The translations under genes were made by a program, and so were the position numbers. The notes below the pieces were generated by a model. That model was not told the origin of the DNA and searched no databases. It saw only the letters and a program-made list of their open reading frames with translations. Below, one piece after another: positions 8,039 to 16,536 of a stretch of DNA of 64,000 nucleotides. How positions within the stretch are numbered: position 1 is the stretch's first letter; each line of letters begins with the position of its first letter. The DNA is from an uncultured Paracoccaceae bacterium. GTDB taxonomy: Bacteria > Bacteroidota > Bacteroidia > Flavobacteriales > Flavobacteriaceae. The stretch covers positions 372,001-436,000 of the forward strand of contig CALSPC010000007.1 in the NCBI GenBank assembly GCA_943788135.1. Reading direction: 5' to 3'.

Positions 8039-8094
8039 TAGTGTGTGGTTTAAATTAGTGGTTAGTAATCCCGAGTTCTAAACGAAGTCCATTT

Positions 8095-8745
8095 TTAATG
8101 GCGTTTACGGTTACGTTGGTTATTGTTCTTTTTAGATGTTTTTTTGTGGTTTGTAAATTTACGTTGCACTTTAAGTAAACTAGAAATTTCACTTAGTGGC
8201 TCTTTACTATCTCGTAAGTCGATTTTACCATTTGACAATTCAAACAAGTGACCAAAAATAACCACATCTTCTACCGTATCTTTATTCCAATTTAAAAATG
8301 ATTTTTTCATGTGATTAGCGATGGTATACTGTAAAGCATCTTTCATTTCTCCAGCTTCCCAAGTGTTAGCTACATCTATCATCGTTTTAATGTTATTTCC
8401 ATAAAACCTGTATTTAGGGAAATTTTGTGGATAGCTTAGGGGCTCTGGACGAAGGTTTAACTGTTCTTCTGTGGGTTTATCAAAGGGAGATTCCGCATCT
8501 AATTTAAAATCCGACATAATAAACAATTGATCCCATAATTTATGTTGAAAATCGGGCACATCTCTTAAATGTGGTTGCATATTACCCATAACAGAAATTA
8601 TAGCTTTTGCTAAGCGGTTGCGCTCCTCTTTTGACTCTTGAGCTACAGCATGATTAATCATTTTCTGTAAATGTCGTCCATATTCAGGAATAATTAAATG
8701 TTCTCGCTCTGTATTATATTCTAGTTGATCTGTTAAAGCTGTCAT
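8095..8745 (-). CDS. DUF4290 domain-containing protein
   Basis: A 216-residue soluble protein. Its N-terminus (LEYNTEREHLIIPEYGRHLQKMI) is the signature of DUF4290, a Bacteroidota-specific family typically placed just before murA, as here. The body is predicted to be helical. The C-terminal 25 residues (from KFTNHKKTSKK onward) are a very basic, Asn/Lys/Arg-rich tail that could contact nucleic acid or membrane lipids. The function is unknown; the fixed linkage to murA suggests a link with cell-wall growth, but this is inference. Confidence 0.9.
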   Translation of the reverse strand: MTALTDQLEYNTEREHLIIPEYGRHLQKMINHAVAQESKEERNRLAKAIISVMGNMQPHLRDVPDFQHKLWDQLFIMSDFKLDAESPFDKPTEEQLNLRPEPLSYPQNFPKYRFYGNNIKTMIDVANTWEAGEMKDALQYTIANHMKKSFLNWNKDTVEDVVIFGHLFELSNGKIDLRDSKEPLSEISSLLKVQRKFTNHKKTSKKNNNQRNRKRH

Positions 8746-8842
8746 GTAGGCAATCTTTGGTTTAATTAATTAAGTGTTTGCAAAATACAAAAAAATAGTA
8801 TCAGTATACTGCTAATTTAGAAGTTGATTTAAATCCTGTTTT

Positions 8843-9136
8843 TTATAGTGATATCACACCTTCCACTTGACTTCCAACCGCTTTATATTTTTGAATTACA
8901 GCGTCAGGGTTTTTCATCACAACATTAATAGAGATACTGGTGTAATTTCCATTCTTCGAAGGCTTTGTTTTTATAACTGCACCCATATTATCAAAAATAC
9001 CGTCTATTAACTTGATTTTGGAAACGTCTGATTTAATTATGAATTTATATAAGTACTCGGTTGGCCACATGGAAGTATCCTGGAGTTTTTCTTTTAAATT
9101 ATTATAAAATTCTTCTGAGTTTGTAGGGTTAACCAT
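8843..9136 (-). CDS. DUF493 family protein (YbeD-like)
   Basis: A 97-residue alpha/beta protein of the DUF493/YbeD family, which has an ACT-like ferredoxin fold and is considered a possible regulatory or ligand-sensing module. The conserved middle and end (YKFIIKSD, then NGNYTSISINVVMKNPDAVI and the final GVISL) support the call. It has its own likely promoter element on the minus strand (TATATTTG at 9155-9162). It is divergent from the P-loop protein at 9227. Confidence 0.88.
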   Translation of the reverse strand: MVNPTNSEEFYNNLKEKLQDTSMWPTEYLYKFIIKSDVSKIKLIDGIFDNMGAVIKTKPSKNGNYTSISINVVMKNPDAVIQKYKAVGSQVEGVISL

Positions 9137-9154
9137 TGTTTTAATGTAAGATTA

Positions 9155-9162
9155 CAAATATA
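9155..9162 (-). promoter_or_regulatory. Bacteroidota -7 box upstream of the DUF493 gene
   Basis: On the minus strand the octamer TATATTTG matches the TAnnTTTG -7 element used by the primary sigma factor of Bacteroidota. It lies 18 bp before the start codon at 9136, so the leader would be short. I see no clear TTG -33 element at the right spacing, so the call rests on one box and its position. Confidence 0.5.
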
Positions 9163-9226
9163 CATTATATCTGATTTTTTATTTCCCTTTTAAATCACGA
9201 ATTTTACAGTAATTAAAAAAAATAGC

Positions 9227-9772
9227 TTGAATACTCAAAAAATAGCACTTATTGGAGGACCTGGAACAGGAAAAACAACATTAATTACTGCTTTAAAAGC
9301 TAAAGGTTACCATTGCATGGATGAAATCTCTAGACAAATTACTCTTGAAGCTCAAGAACAAGGCATTGAACAATTATTTTTAGAAGATCCTTTATTATTT
9401 AGCAAACAACTTTTACTAGGGCGTCAAAACCAATTTTTAAACGCAGAAACACGCTCAGAAAATTATGTTTTTTTTGATCGTGGACTGCCCGATGTCGTGG
9501 CTTATTTAGACTATTTAGACAGCCCATACCCAGAATCCTTTAAAACAGTTTGTACGCAACATAAATACGATCAAGTTTTTATTTTAAAGCCTTGGGAAGC
9601 TATTTATACTCAAGACAATGAGCGCTATGAATCTTTTGAACAAGCACTTGATATTCACGAGTTTTTGGTCAAAACCTATGCGGAATACGGCTATACTTGT
9701 ATTGACATTCCCTTTGGAACTGTTGAATCACGCATAGACTTTATTGAAAATTATTTAACGCCTAATGCATGA
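9227..9772 (+). CDS. AAA family ATPase / P-loop nucleoside-kinase-like protein
   Basis: A 181-residue P-loop NTPase. Walker A is GGPGTGKTT (residues 10-18), preceded by a hydrophobic strand (KIALI). The Asp-rich strand YVFFDRGLPDVVAYLDYL resembles nucleoside and nucleotide kinases of the AAA_28/NadR-like group, which phosphorylate small molecules; the substrate is unknown. The start codon is TTG at 9227 because no ATG precedes the P-loop in frame. It overlaps recQ by 4 bp (ATGA at 9769-9772). Confidence 0.82.
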   Translation: MNTQKIALIGGPGTGKTTLITALKAKGYHCMDEISRQITLEAQEQGIEQLFLEDPLLFSKQLLLGRQNQFLNAETRSENYVFFDRGLPDVVAYLDYLDSPYPESFKTVCTQHKYDQVFILKPWEAIYTQDNERYESFEQALDIHEFLVKTYAEYGYTCIDIPFGTVESRIDFIENYLTPNA

Positions 9773-11667
9773 AGCATCCAATTGAAATATTGGAACATTA
9801 CTGGGGATTTTCTGAATTTAAACCCCAGCAAGAAGCAATAATCGAAGCTGTTTTAACCAACGACGATTGTATTGCACTATTACCAACAGGCGGAGGAAAG
9901 TCGGTGTGTTTTCAAATCCCAGCACTACTTAAAAAAGGCATCTGTATTGTCGTCTCGCCACTAATTGCATTAATGCAAGACCAGGTTAATACTCTAAAAG
10001 AAAAAGGGATTAAAGCTATGGCACTAACTAGTGGACTGAGTTATGAGGATGTGGACCGTATGTTGGATAATTGTATTTTCGGAAATTATAAATTTCTATA
10101 CCTTTCACCAGAACGATTACAGCAAGATTTAGTTCAAAAGCGTATCAAAGAAATGAATGTTAATTTGATTGCTGTAGATGAAGCACATTGTATTAGTCAA
10201 TGGGGTCATGATTTTAGGCCAGCATATCGCAGTATTAAATTTATCAGAACATTGCACCCAAACGTGAGCGTGATTGGACTTACGGCCTCAGCTACGACTA
10301 AGGTCGTAGAGGATATCTGTGTTCAATTAGACTGTATTGCTCCTCAGATTTTCAAAACATCATTTCACCGTCCTAACTTGGCATATTTGACCTTAGATTG
10401 TGAGGATAAATATTTCAAAACCGTTCAGATTTTAAAAAAATATTCGGGACCTTCAATTATCTATGTAAGGAACCGAAAAGCAACCCTAGAAATTTCAAAC
10501 TATTTAAACACCAAAGGAATTACTAGCGGGTTCTATCACGGAGGTTTAAACTCAAAAGAAAAAGACACTCAATTTGAACTGTGGTCAAACAATCAAAATC
10601 AAGTCATAGTCGCCACCAATGCATTTGGAATGGGAATTGACAAAGCCAATGTTCAAACTGTGATTCATCATAATTTACCCGAAAGCCTAGAAAGTTATTA
10701 TCAAGAGGCTGGGCGTGCAGGACGTAATAACGAGAATGCCTATGCAGTTATTCTTAGAAATACGGTAGATGAAATGAATTCCAAAAACCAATACATCACT
10801 ACCCTACCTGATACGGCAGTTTTAAAAAAAGTATATAAACGACTTTGTAATTATTTTCAAATCTCCTATGGCGAAGGAATTGATACAACCCATAGTTTTA
10901 ACTTCAAAGAATTTTGTTCGACCTATAACTTGCCTTCAATATTAACATATAATGCGCTCAAGATTTTGGACCGAACCAGTGTAATTTCGTTAGAAGAACG
11001 GTTCAAAAACACAGCCTTCATACAAATTAAAATTGGGAATACTGCCTTATTCAATTACATCGAAAAGCATCCGAAAAAAGCACGAATTATAAAACTTATA
11101 TTACGAAGTTATGAAGGTGTTTTTGACCATTCAACAGAAATTTTTACACAAGTAATCGCCAAAAAATCAAAACTCGAAGAAGCTGTTGTAATTTCAGAAC
11201 TCAAAGCTCTACACAAGGCAGAAATTATTCAATTTGAAGCCTCAAAAACAGATGCACAAATCACCTTTATTGAGCCTCGAGAAGATGATAAAACCATTCA
11301 TCGCATATCAAAAATTGTTACACAACAACACGATGTAAAGAAAGCACAACTGCAGACGGTTTTTGATTATATTAAAAATGATGGTGTTTGTAAAAGCCAA
11401 AAATTACTGTCTTATTTTGAAGAAAAAAATTCTAAACGCTGTGGTATCTGTTCGAGTTGTCTAGACCAATCAAAACGTAATTCGTTTTCTGAAAGTGATA
11501 TAGAAACACTTCTAAATTTATTAAAAATTGAACCCCTTTCGTCACGAAAACTTGAAACATTAAGTACCTTTGATTCCGATACACTAACAATTTTACTTAC
11601 TTCCCTTTTGGAAAGAGGTTTAATAGAACTTACAGACAGAAATACATATAAACTCAAAACGTCATGA
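9769..11667 (+). CDS. recQ: RecQ family ATP-dependent DNA helicase
   Basis: A 3'-5' DNA helicase of 632 residues acting in recombination and replication-fork repair. Motifs seen are Walker A LLPTGGGKS (38-45), DEAH (137-140) followed by the aromatic loop CISQWGHDFRP, TASATT, and FGMGIDKANVQ with QEAGRAGR. The zinc cluster is unusual in place: its cysteines (GVCKSQ and KRCGICSSC) come near residues 540-570, after a long winged-helix-like region, and not directly after the helicase core. In place of an HRDC domain there is a short C-terminal winged-helix-like segment. It overlaps fmt by 4 bp. Confidence 0.95.
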   Translation: MKHPIEILEHYWGFSEFKPQQEAIIEAVLTNDDCIALLPTGGGKSVCFQIPALLKKGICIVVSPLIALMQDQVNTLKEKGIKAMALTSGLSYEDVDRMLDNCIFGNYKFLYLSPERLQQDLVQKRIKEMNVNLIAVDEAHCISQWGHDFRPAYRSIKFIRTLHPNVSVIGLTASATTKVVEDICVQLDCIAPQIFKTSFHRPNLAYLTLDCEDKYFKTVQILKKYSGPSIIYVRNRKATLEISNYLNTKGITSGFYHGGLNSKEKDTQFELWSNNQNQVIVATNAFGMGIDKANVQTVIHHNLPESLESYYQEAGRAGRNNENAYAVILRNTVDEMNSKNQYITTLPDTAVLKKVYKRLCNYFQISYGEGIDTTHSFNFKEFCSTYNLPSILTYNALKILDRTSVISLEERFKNTAFIQIKIGNTALFNYIEKHPKKARIIKLILRSYEGVFDHSTEIFTQVIAKKSKLEEAVVISELKALHKAEIIQFEASKTDAQITFIEPREDDKTIHRISKIVTQQHDVKKAQLQTVFDYIKNDGVCKSQKLLSYFEEKNSKRCGICSSCLDQSKRNSFSESDIETLLNLLKIEPLSSRKLETLSTFDSDTLTILLTSLLERGLIELTDRNTYKLKTS

Positions 11668-12614
11668 AAAAAGAAGACCTTAGAATTGTGTTTATGGGGA
11701 CACCTGAATTTGCAGTACCTATTTTAGATAAACTTATCCAAAATAAGTATTCCATAGTCGGAGTGGTTACGGCTCCTGACCGTCCATCGGGACGTGGACA
11801 AAAAATTAATGAATCTGCTGTAAAAGTGTTTTCAAAATCTAACGGCTTAACTGTTTTACAGCCTACAAATCTAAAAGACGACTCATTTTTAAGCACTCTA
11901 AAAGCTTTAAATGCCAACCTCCAAATTGTAGTTGCTTTTAGAATGTTGCCTAAAGTCGTATGGCAAATGCCTTCGCTAGGAACCTTCAATTTACATGCGT
12001 CATTACTCCCAGATTATCGTGGAGCTGCTCCAATAAATTGGGCCATTATTAATGGGGAAAAAGAAACTGGGGTGACCACGTTTTTTATTGACGAAAAAAT
12101 TGATACTGGTGCTGTAATACTACAATCTAAAGTTGAAATTAGTCCTACAGAAAATGCTGGAGAATTGCATGACAAGCTTATGCAATTGGGAGCTAATCTA
12201 GTGCTGAAAACCGTTCAGTCAATAGAAACTGGCGCTGTCAAAACCTTCGTACAACCTTTGAAAGAAACAAAAACTGCATACAAATTAAATAAGGACAACT
12301 GTAAGGTGGATTGGAACACATCGATGCATTCAATTTACAACCAAGTTCGCGGACTTCACCCCTATCCCGCTGCATGGGGACTGCTTTCTAATGGCGATGA
12401 GCTTTTAAATATCAAACTATACGAAGTTCGTAAACATTCTGAAGCGCACAAGTTTGAAATTGGAAAACTTATAAGCTCTAGAAAAGCCATTAAAATTGCT
12501 GTAAAGGACGGCTATATTGAGTTAGTTAATTTTAAATTTCCTGGAAAGCGTCAGATGGATGCTGTCTCTTTTTTAAATGGATTTACCTTTCACGAAAATG
12601 CAAAAATGCTATAA
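11664..12614 (+). CDS. fmt: Methionyl-tRNA formyltransferase
   Basis: Formylates Met on initiator tRNA using 10-formyl-tetrahydrofolate. The 316-residue protein has the N-terminal formyltransferase fold (RIVFMGTPEFAVPIL). The catalytic segment NLHASLLPDYRGAAPINWAI (near residues 109-128) carries the Asn-His pair and the family SLLP motif. The C-terminal domain (VRGLHPYPAAW) is intact. Its ATG overlaps the recQ stop by 4 bp, and HU begins 15 bp downstream. Confidence 0.97.
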   Translation: MKKEDLRIVFMGTPEFAVPILDKLIQNKYSIVGVVTAPDRPSGRGQKINESAVKVFSKSNGLTVLQPTNLKDDSFLSTLKALNANLQIVVAFRMLPKVVWQMPSLGTFNLHASLLPDYRGAAPINWAIINGEKETGVTTFFIDEKIDTGAVILQSKVEISPTENAGELHDKLMQLGANLVLKTVQSIETGAVKTFVQPLKETKTAYKLNKDNCKVDWNTSMHSIYNQVRGLHPYPAAWGLLSNGDELLNIKLYEVRKHSEAHKFEIGKLISSRKAIKIAVKDGYIELVNFKFPGKRQMDAVSFLNGFTFHENAKML

Positions 12615-12629
12615 ACCAACAACTGAACG

Positions 12630-12902
12630 ATGAAGAAAAACAAACTTATAGAACATATGGCAATACGCGCTGGAATTTCTAAAGCGGCGGCACAAAAAGC
12701 ATTAGAAGCCTTTTTAGAGGGAACTTCTGAATCCCTTCAAAACGGGCAAAAAGTAGCAATAGCGGGCTTTGGAACTTGGTCAGTATATGAGCGATCAGCA
12801 CGCATGGGACGTAATCCAAAAACCAATGAACCCCTGTCTATACCTGCAAAAAACGTCCTAAAGTTTAAGGCAAGTGCTCAACTCATAGATGCTTTGAATT
12901 AG
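12630..12902 (+). CDS. hup: HU family DNA-binding protein
   Basis: A 90-residue nucleoid protein. The HU/IHF fold is visible as helices (NKLIEHMAIRAGISKAAAQKALEAF), the beta sheet GFGTWSVYERSARMGRNPKT, and the DNA-wrapping arm with the GRNP motif. It lies 15 bp after fmt, so it is probably co-transcribed with recQ-fmt. The 137 bp after it up to the next gene show no hairpin that I trust. Confidence 0.95.
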   Translation: MKKNKLIEHMAIRAGISKAAAQKALEAFLEGTSESLQNGQKVAIAGFGTWSVYERSARMGRNPKTNEPLSIPAKNVLKFKASAQLIDALN

Positions 12903-13039
12903 ATTGTAGCGAGAAAGTAGCGAATACTAAATCTATTGAATAGTCTTATCCCAAAAGATCTTTTTGACAAAATGTATCAATATGAAATGAGTGATTTAAA
13001 ATAAATTTCCTATATTTAATTGATAATTTAGAGTTAAAG

Positions 13040-13600
13040 ATGTCAAATATCAATTTAAAAAAGGGTCATTTATTAATAGCAGAACCATCCATTATTGGTG
13101 ATATATCTTTTAATCGGTCGATCATTATTATTGCAGATCATAACACCGAAGGCTCTATTGGATTTATTTTAAATAAGCCTTTAGATTTTACTCTACAAGA
13201 TTTAATTCCCGAAATAGAACTCCCATTCAAGGTGTATAACGGCGGACCTGTAGAACAAGATAATCTTTATTATATCCATAAAATTCCAACACTTATCCCA
13301 GATAGTATTGAAATATCGCAAGGGTTATACTGGGGTGGTAATTTTGAAAAAGTTACGGAATTGATTCAACACAACAAATTAGATGCTAATGATATTCGCT
13401 TTTTTCTTGGCTACTCAGGTTGGGAAACCAATCAATTATCCTCTGAGTTATTAGCTCAAACATGGATTCTTTCTGAAAATATCCATGATAAAACTATTAT
13501 TGAGAAAGTAAATACGAGTTTTTGGAAAGAAAAAATGCTCGAATTAGGGGGTGATTATAGCATTTGGTCAAATGCTCCTGAAAACCCTTCCTATAACTAA
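13040..13600 (+). CDS. YqgE/AlgH family protein
   Basis: A 186-residue member of the UPF0301 family. The conserved N-terminus LKKGHLLIAEPSIIGDISFNRSIIII, split around the F-RS motif, and the segments IGFILNKPL and VYNGGPVEQD are all present. The family is widespread and structurally defined, but its biochemical function is unknown. The ATG at 13040 follows an AT-rich spacer containing TATATTTA, a near match to the -7 box. The stop overlaps the convergent aminotransferase gene by 4 bp. Confidence 0.93.
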   Translation: MSNINLKKGHLLIAEPSIIGDISFNRSIIIIADHNTEGSIGFILNKPLDFTLQDLIPEIELPFKVYNGGPVEQDNLYYIHKIPTLIPDSIEISQGLYWGGNFEKVTELIQHNKLDANDIRFFLGYSGWETNQLSSELLAQTWILSENIHDKTIIEKVNTSFWKEKMLELGGDYSIWSNAPENPSYN

Positions 13601-14442
13601 GCTAGACGTACGATCATATTTAACTTTGCTAAAATATTCTGACTCACAAAAGTCGTAAATATTTTTTTTCTGTATGCGGTAATTGGTTGAAGTCCTTGAA
13701 TAACATTGGTCACAAATAATTCATCTGCCTTTTGTAGTTCAAAAGGAGAAATTGAGGTTTCCTCGAATTCGTAATCTGGAATTTTCTTAATAATTTCGAT
13801 GACTTGCTTACGCATAATTCCTTTTAAACACCCATCCTCTAAAGGAGGTGTTTTTATGACATTTCCCTTCACCAAAAATAAATTCCCATTAAGTGCTTCA
13901 ACTATATTTTTATTAGTGTTTAGCAACAAACAGTTTTGATATTTATTCTCATTGGCATACACACTGCCCAAAACATTGAGCACCTTATTATTGGTTTTTA
14001 AGGTTGATAAAAGTCCAGGAGTCACATAAAAGTCTTTAAATAGTTCCACTCTATAAGCAGAGCTGTTGAGTAAGTATAAATCCTTGTTTAAAGCTTGAGC
14101 TGTTATAAAATAAGCAACATCATTTGTGAGCGGAGTGTAAAACCCACCCTCTTTTCGAAAAACTGTGAATTTAACTCGATATGAATTGGAATTGGATTCT
14201 TGTTTCGAGAGTAATTCAAGAATTTGAGATTCTAAAAATTCAGGAGTGAAAGCCATAGGAATTTCCATTCTTAGAATCCGCATAGAGGCCATTAAACGAA
14301 AATAATGATCTTCCCAAAATAGAATTTTTCCATTTAAGGTTTTGAGGGTTTCAAAAAGAGCATCACCAAAGGCTAAGCCGCGGTTAAACACCGAAAGTTT
14401 TGCATGTTGTTCTGAAAGTAATTCGCCGTTAAAATTTATCAT
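13597..14442 (-). CDS. Aminotransferase class IV (PabC/BCAT-like)
   Basis: A PLP-dependent fold-type IV enzyme of 281 residues, related to 4-amino-4-deoxychorismate lyase and branched-chain aminotransferases. I use the ATG at 14442, with AGGA 8 bp upstream, instead of an upstream TTG at 14469, because the conserved FNGELL segment follows this ATG. The N-terminal NRGLAFGDALFETLK motif, the Lys in STLKTNNKVLN that should bind PLP, and the EALNGNLFLV phosphate-cup region are seen. Substrate specificity cannot be told from sequence alone; a PabC role in folate synthesis is the usual guess. Confidence 0.9.
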   Translation of the reverse strand: MINFNGELLSEQHAKLSVFNRGLAFGDALFETLKTLNGKILFWEDHYFRLMASMRILRMEIPMAFTPEFLESQILELLSKQESNSNSYRVKFTVFRKEGGFYTPLTNDVAYFITAQALNKDLYLLNSSAYRVELFKDFYVTPGLLSTLKTNNKVLNVLGSVYANENKYQNCLLLNTNKNIVEALNGNLFLVKGNVIKTPPLEDGCLKGIMRKQVIEIIKKIPDYEFEETSISPFELQKADELFVTNVIQGLQPITAYRKKIFTTFVSQNILAKLNMIVRLA

Positions 14443-14493
14443 AAAAAAAGTCCTGAATGAACAGGACAAATATAGTTTAAAAATAAAAAATCT

Positions 14494-14880
14494 CTAAGAA
14501 GATCCTAAGATTTGCTTAAGATCAGAAATTTGATTGGACCATAACATTTTTGATTCTTCAACTTCATCATCATCCGCAAAATCTGTGATTATTAAAGACA
14601 CATCTTTTGTAATACCATCGACTTGGATTCGAATTTCAAAAAAAGAATTATCGTCTTCGCCATCTTGCCACTTGAACTTGACGCGTTCACCATTTTTTTT
14701 CGTGATTAATTTAGCTTGTTCTTCAGAACCATCCCATATAAATATGAAAATTTCACCTCTTGAATTGACGTTATCAGCAAACCACTCAGACAAACCCGAA
14801 GGAGTTGAGATGTACTGATACAATAATTGGGGAGAGGCTTGAATAGGAATTTCTAACTCAAATTTAATTTTATCGCTCAT
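14494..14880 (-). CDS. START-like / AHSA1-fold domain protein
   Basis: A 128-residue acidic protein. The N-terminus (FELEIPIQASPQLLYQYISTPSGLSEWFAD) and the short strands FKWQDGEDDNSFFEIRI are typical of the Bacteroidota START-like family related to Aha1 C-terminal domains. It has no signal peptide. It starts upstream of, and on the same strand as, the aminotransferase, 51 bp away, so the two may share a transcript. The ligand and role are unknown. Confidence 0.88.
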   Translation of the reverse strand: MSDKIKFELEIPIQASPQLLYQYISTPSGLSEWFADNVNSRGEIFIFIWDGSEEQAKLITKKNGERVKFKWQDGEDDNSFFEIRIQVDGITKDVSLIITDFADDDEVEESKMLWSNQISDLKQILGSS

Positions 14881-14967
14881 TGGGAATTTTAAAATTTAAA
14901 AAATCCAATATATACATTAATTAGTTAGTAGTATAAAGAATTTTAATTTTTTTTAAAGGTATATTTA

Positions 14968-14998
14968 TTTGTGAGGCGATATATTGTTTTTATATTTG
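14968..14998 (+). promoter_or_regulatory. Promoter of tRNA-Met (TTTG-N19-TATATTTG)
   Basis: A TTTG -33 element at 14968-14971 is separated by 19 bp from a TATATTTG -7 element at 14991-14998. This is a full match to the Bacteroidota housekeeping consensus. Transcription should begin a few bases downstream, about 10 bp before the mature tRNA 5' end at 15014. Confidence 0.8.
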
Positions 14999-15013
14999 CA
15001 GCCATCTAATTAT

Positions 15014-15087
15014 GGCGAGGTAGCTCAGCTGGTTAGAGCGTCGGATTCATAACCCGGAGGTCGCGGGATCGTGCCCCGCTCTCGCTA
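15014..15087 (+). tRNA. tRNA-Met (CAT anticodon)
   Basis: A 74-nt cloverleaf. The acceptor GGCGAGG pairs with TCTCGCT, with G1:U72 as a wobble pair. The D stem is GCTC/GAGC and the anticodon loop TTCATAA gives CAT. The T stem is GCGGG/CCCGC and the discriminator base is A; CCA is not encoded. Two oddities are an A31-C39 mismatch closing the anticodon loop and a T loop that reads ATCGTGC instead of the usual TTCRANY. The gene stands alone with a strong promoter and a terminator hairpin. I cannot decide firmly between elongator and initiator; the regular D arm and G1 favour elongator. Confidence 0.9.
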
Positions 15088-15088
15088 C

Positions 15089-15120
15089 AAAAAACTCTTA
15101 AGATTTCTTAAGAGTTTTTT
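15089..15120. terminator. Bidirectional hairpin terminator between tRNA-Met and hisS
   Basis: The inverted repeat CTCTTAAG-ATTT-CTTAAGAG is flanked by A runs on the left and T runs on the right, so it can end transcription of tRNA-Met on the plus strand and of hisS on the minus strand. hisS stops 6 bp beyond it. Confidence 0.85.
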
Positions 15121-15125
15121 TTGTT

Positions 15126-16496
15126 TTAGGATAGAATATTTATCAATTCCTCTAAAGACAATAATTGCTGTTCACCAGAGTTCATGTCTTTCAACATGTA
15201 TTTATTCTGTTGAATTTCGGCTTCTCCAACCATGACTACAAATGGTATTTCGCGCTTATTGGAATACATCATTTGTTTTTTCAATTTAGCCGCATCTGGA
15301 TACAACTCAGCAGCTATAGATTTTGAGCGTAAAGTTGTGATTGCTTTTAAACTGTATAAACTTTCTGAAGGGCCAAAATTGGTAAAAAGTACTTTAGTGG
15401 ATTGTGTTTGATCGGATGGAAATAAATTCAATTCTTCAAGCACCAAATAAATTCGATCCAAACCGAAACTGATCCCTACTCCACTCACATCCTTTAGACC
15501 AAAAATACCCGTCAAATCGTCATAACGGCCACCGCCACCAATAGAACCCATTTGTACGGATTCTGGAGCAGCCACTTCAAAAATAGCTCCAGTATAATAA
15601 TTAAGCCCACGCGCTAAGGTCACGTCCATTTGAAGTTGTGCTGTTTTAAGGCCAACCGCAGCTACTGAAGATGCTATAAACTCCAATTCCTCAACGCCTT
15701 GTAAGCCCTCATTAGATGTGCTTAAAATACGTTTCAAGGATTGTAATTGTTCAGAGAAATCACCTGACAAATCAAAAAGTGGTTCTAGCTTAGAAATCCC
15801 ATCAGACGGAATGCCTTTTTTGAGCATTTCTTCTTTGACCTTCTCCGCACCTATTTTATCAAGCTTATCTAAAGCGACCGTAAAATCAATGAGTTTATCT
15901 TGGGCGCCTATCAATTCCGCAATGCCAGCTAATATTTTTCTGTTGTTTATTTTAATTGTAACACCCTCTAAATTTAAATCTGAAAAAACGGCATCATACA
16001 ATTGAATGAACTCAACTTCTTGCCAGAGTGATTTAGACCCAACCACATCAGCATCACACTGATAAAATTCTTGAAAACGGCCTTTTTGAGGACGATCAGC
16101 TCGCCAAACAGGTTGAATTTGAAACCGTTTGAATGGAAAAACAATATCGTTTTGGTATTGAGCAACGTAACGTGCAAAGGGCACTGTTAGGTCGTAGCGC
16201 AATGCTTTTTCTGTAAGTGAATTGGAAAAACGCGCTAAATTACCGTCTTCAAGCGCTTGTAAATCTGCTTTTTTGACTTTATCTCCAGAGTTTAAAATCT
16301 TAAAAATCAAACGATCGCCCTCTTCTCCATATTTTCCCAATAAGGTTTCAGACAACTCAAAACTCGGGGTTTCAATAGGTTGAAATCCAAATTTCTTAAA
16401 GTTTGATTTAATGGCACTAAAGATGACGTCGCGGTTTGCTAACTGCTTTGGCGAAAAATCTCGTGTGCCTTTGGATATGCGTGGTTTAGATACCAT
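15126..16496 (-). CDS. hisS: Histidyl-tRNA synthetase
   Basis: A class II aminoacyl-tRNA synthetase of 456 residues that charges tRNA-His. Motif 2 is seen at about 129-147 (PVWRADRPQKGRFQEFYQCD), the histidine-specific segment as TLARGLNYYTGAIFE, and the SIGGGGRYDDL loop follows. The N-terminus SKGTRDFSPKQ is canonical. The C-terminal anticodon-binding domain (from about 365) is complete. It is separated from tRNA-Met by a shared hairpin. Confidence 0.97.
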   Translation of the reverse strand: MVSKPRISKGTRDFSPKQLANRDVIFSAIKSNFKKFGFQPIETPSFELSETLLGKYGEEGDRLIFKILNSGDKVKKADLQALEDGNLARFSNSLTEKALRYDLTVPFARYVAQYQNDIVFPFKRFQIQPVWRADRPQKGRFQEFYQCDADVVGSKSLWQEVEFIQLYDAVFSDLNLEGVTIKINNRKILAGIAELIGAQDKLIDFTVALDKLDKIGAEKVKEEMLKKGIPSDGISKLEPLFDLSGDFSEQLQSLKRILSTSNEGLQGVEELEFIASSVAAVGLKTAQLQMDVTLARGLNYYTGAIFEVAAPESVQMGSIGGGGRYDDLTGIFGLKDVSGVGISFGLDRIYLVLEELNLFPSDQTQSTKVLFTNFGPSESLYSLKAITTLRSKSIAAELYPDAAKLKKQMMYSNKREIPFVVMVGEAEIQQNKYMLKDMNSGEQQLLSLEELINILS

Positions 16497-16536
16497 GGTT
16501 ATGCTTTAATTCACAAATATCTCTCTTTTTACGAAC

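Noticed and set aside
8746-8842. TTAATTAATTAA palindrome between the DUF4290 and DUF493 genes
   Set aside because: It is a simple AT-rich alternation that is expected by chance at this base composition.
11654-11989. Minus-strand frame of 111 codons over the start of fmt
   Set aside because: It is antisense to the conserved formyltransferase domain and shows no family features.
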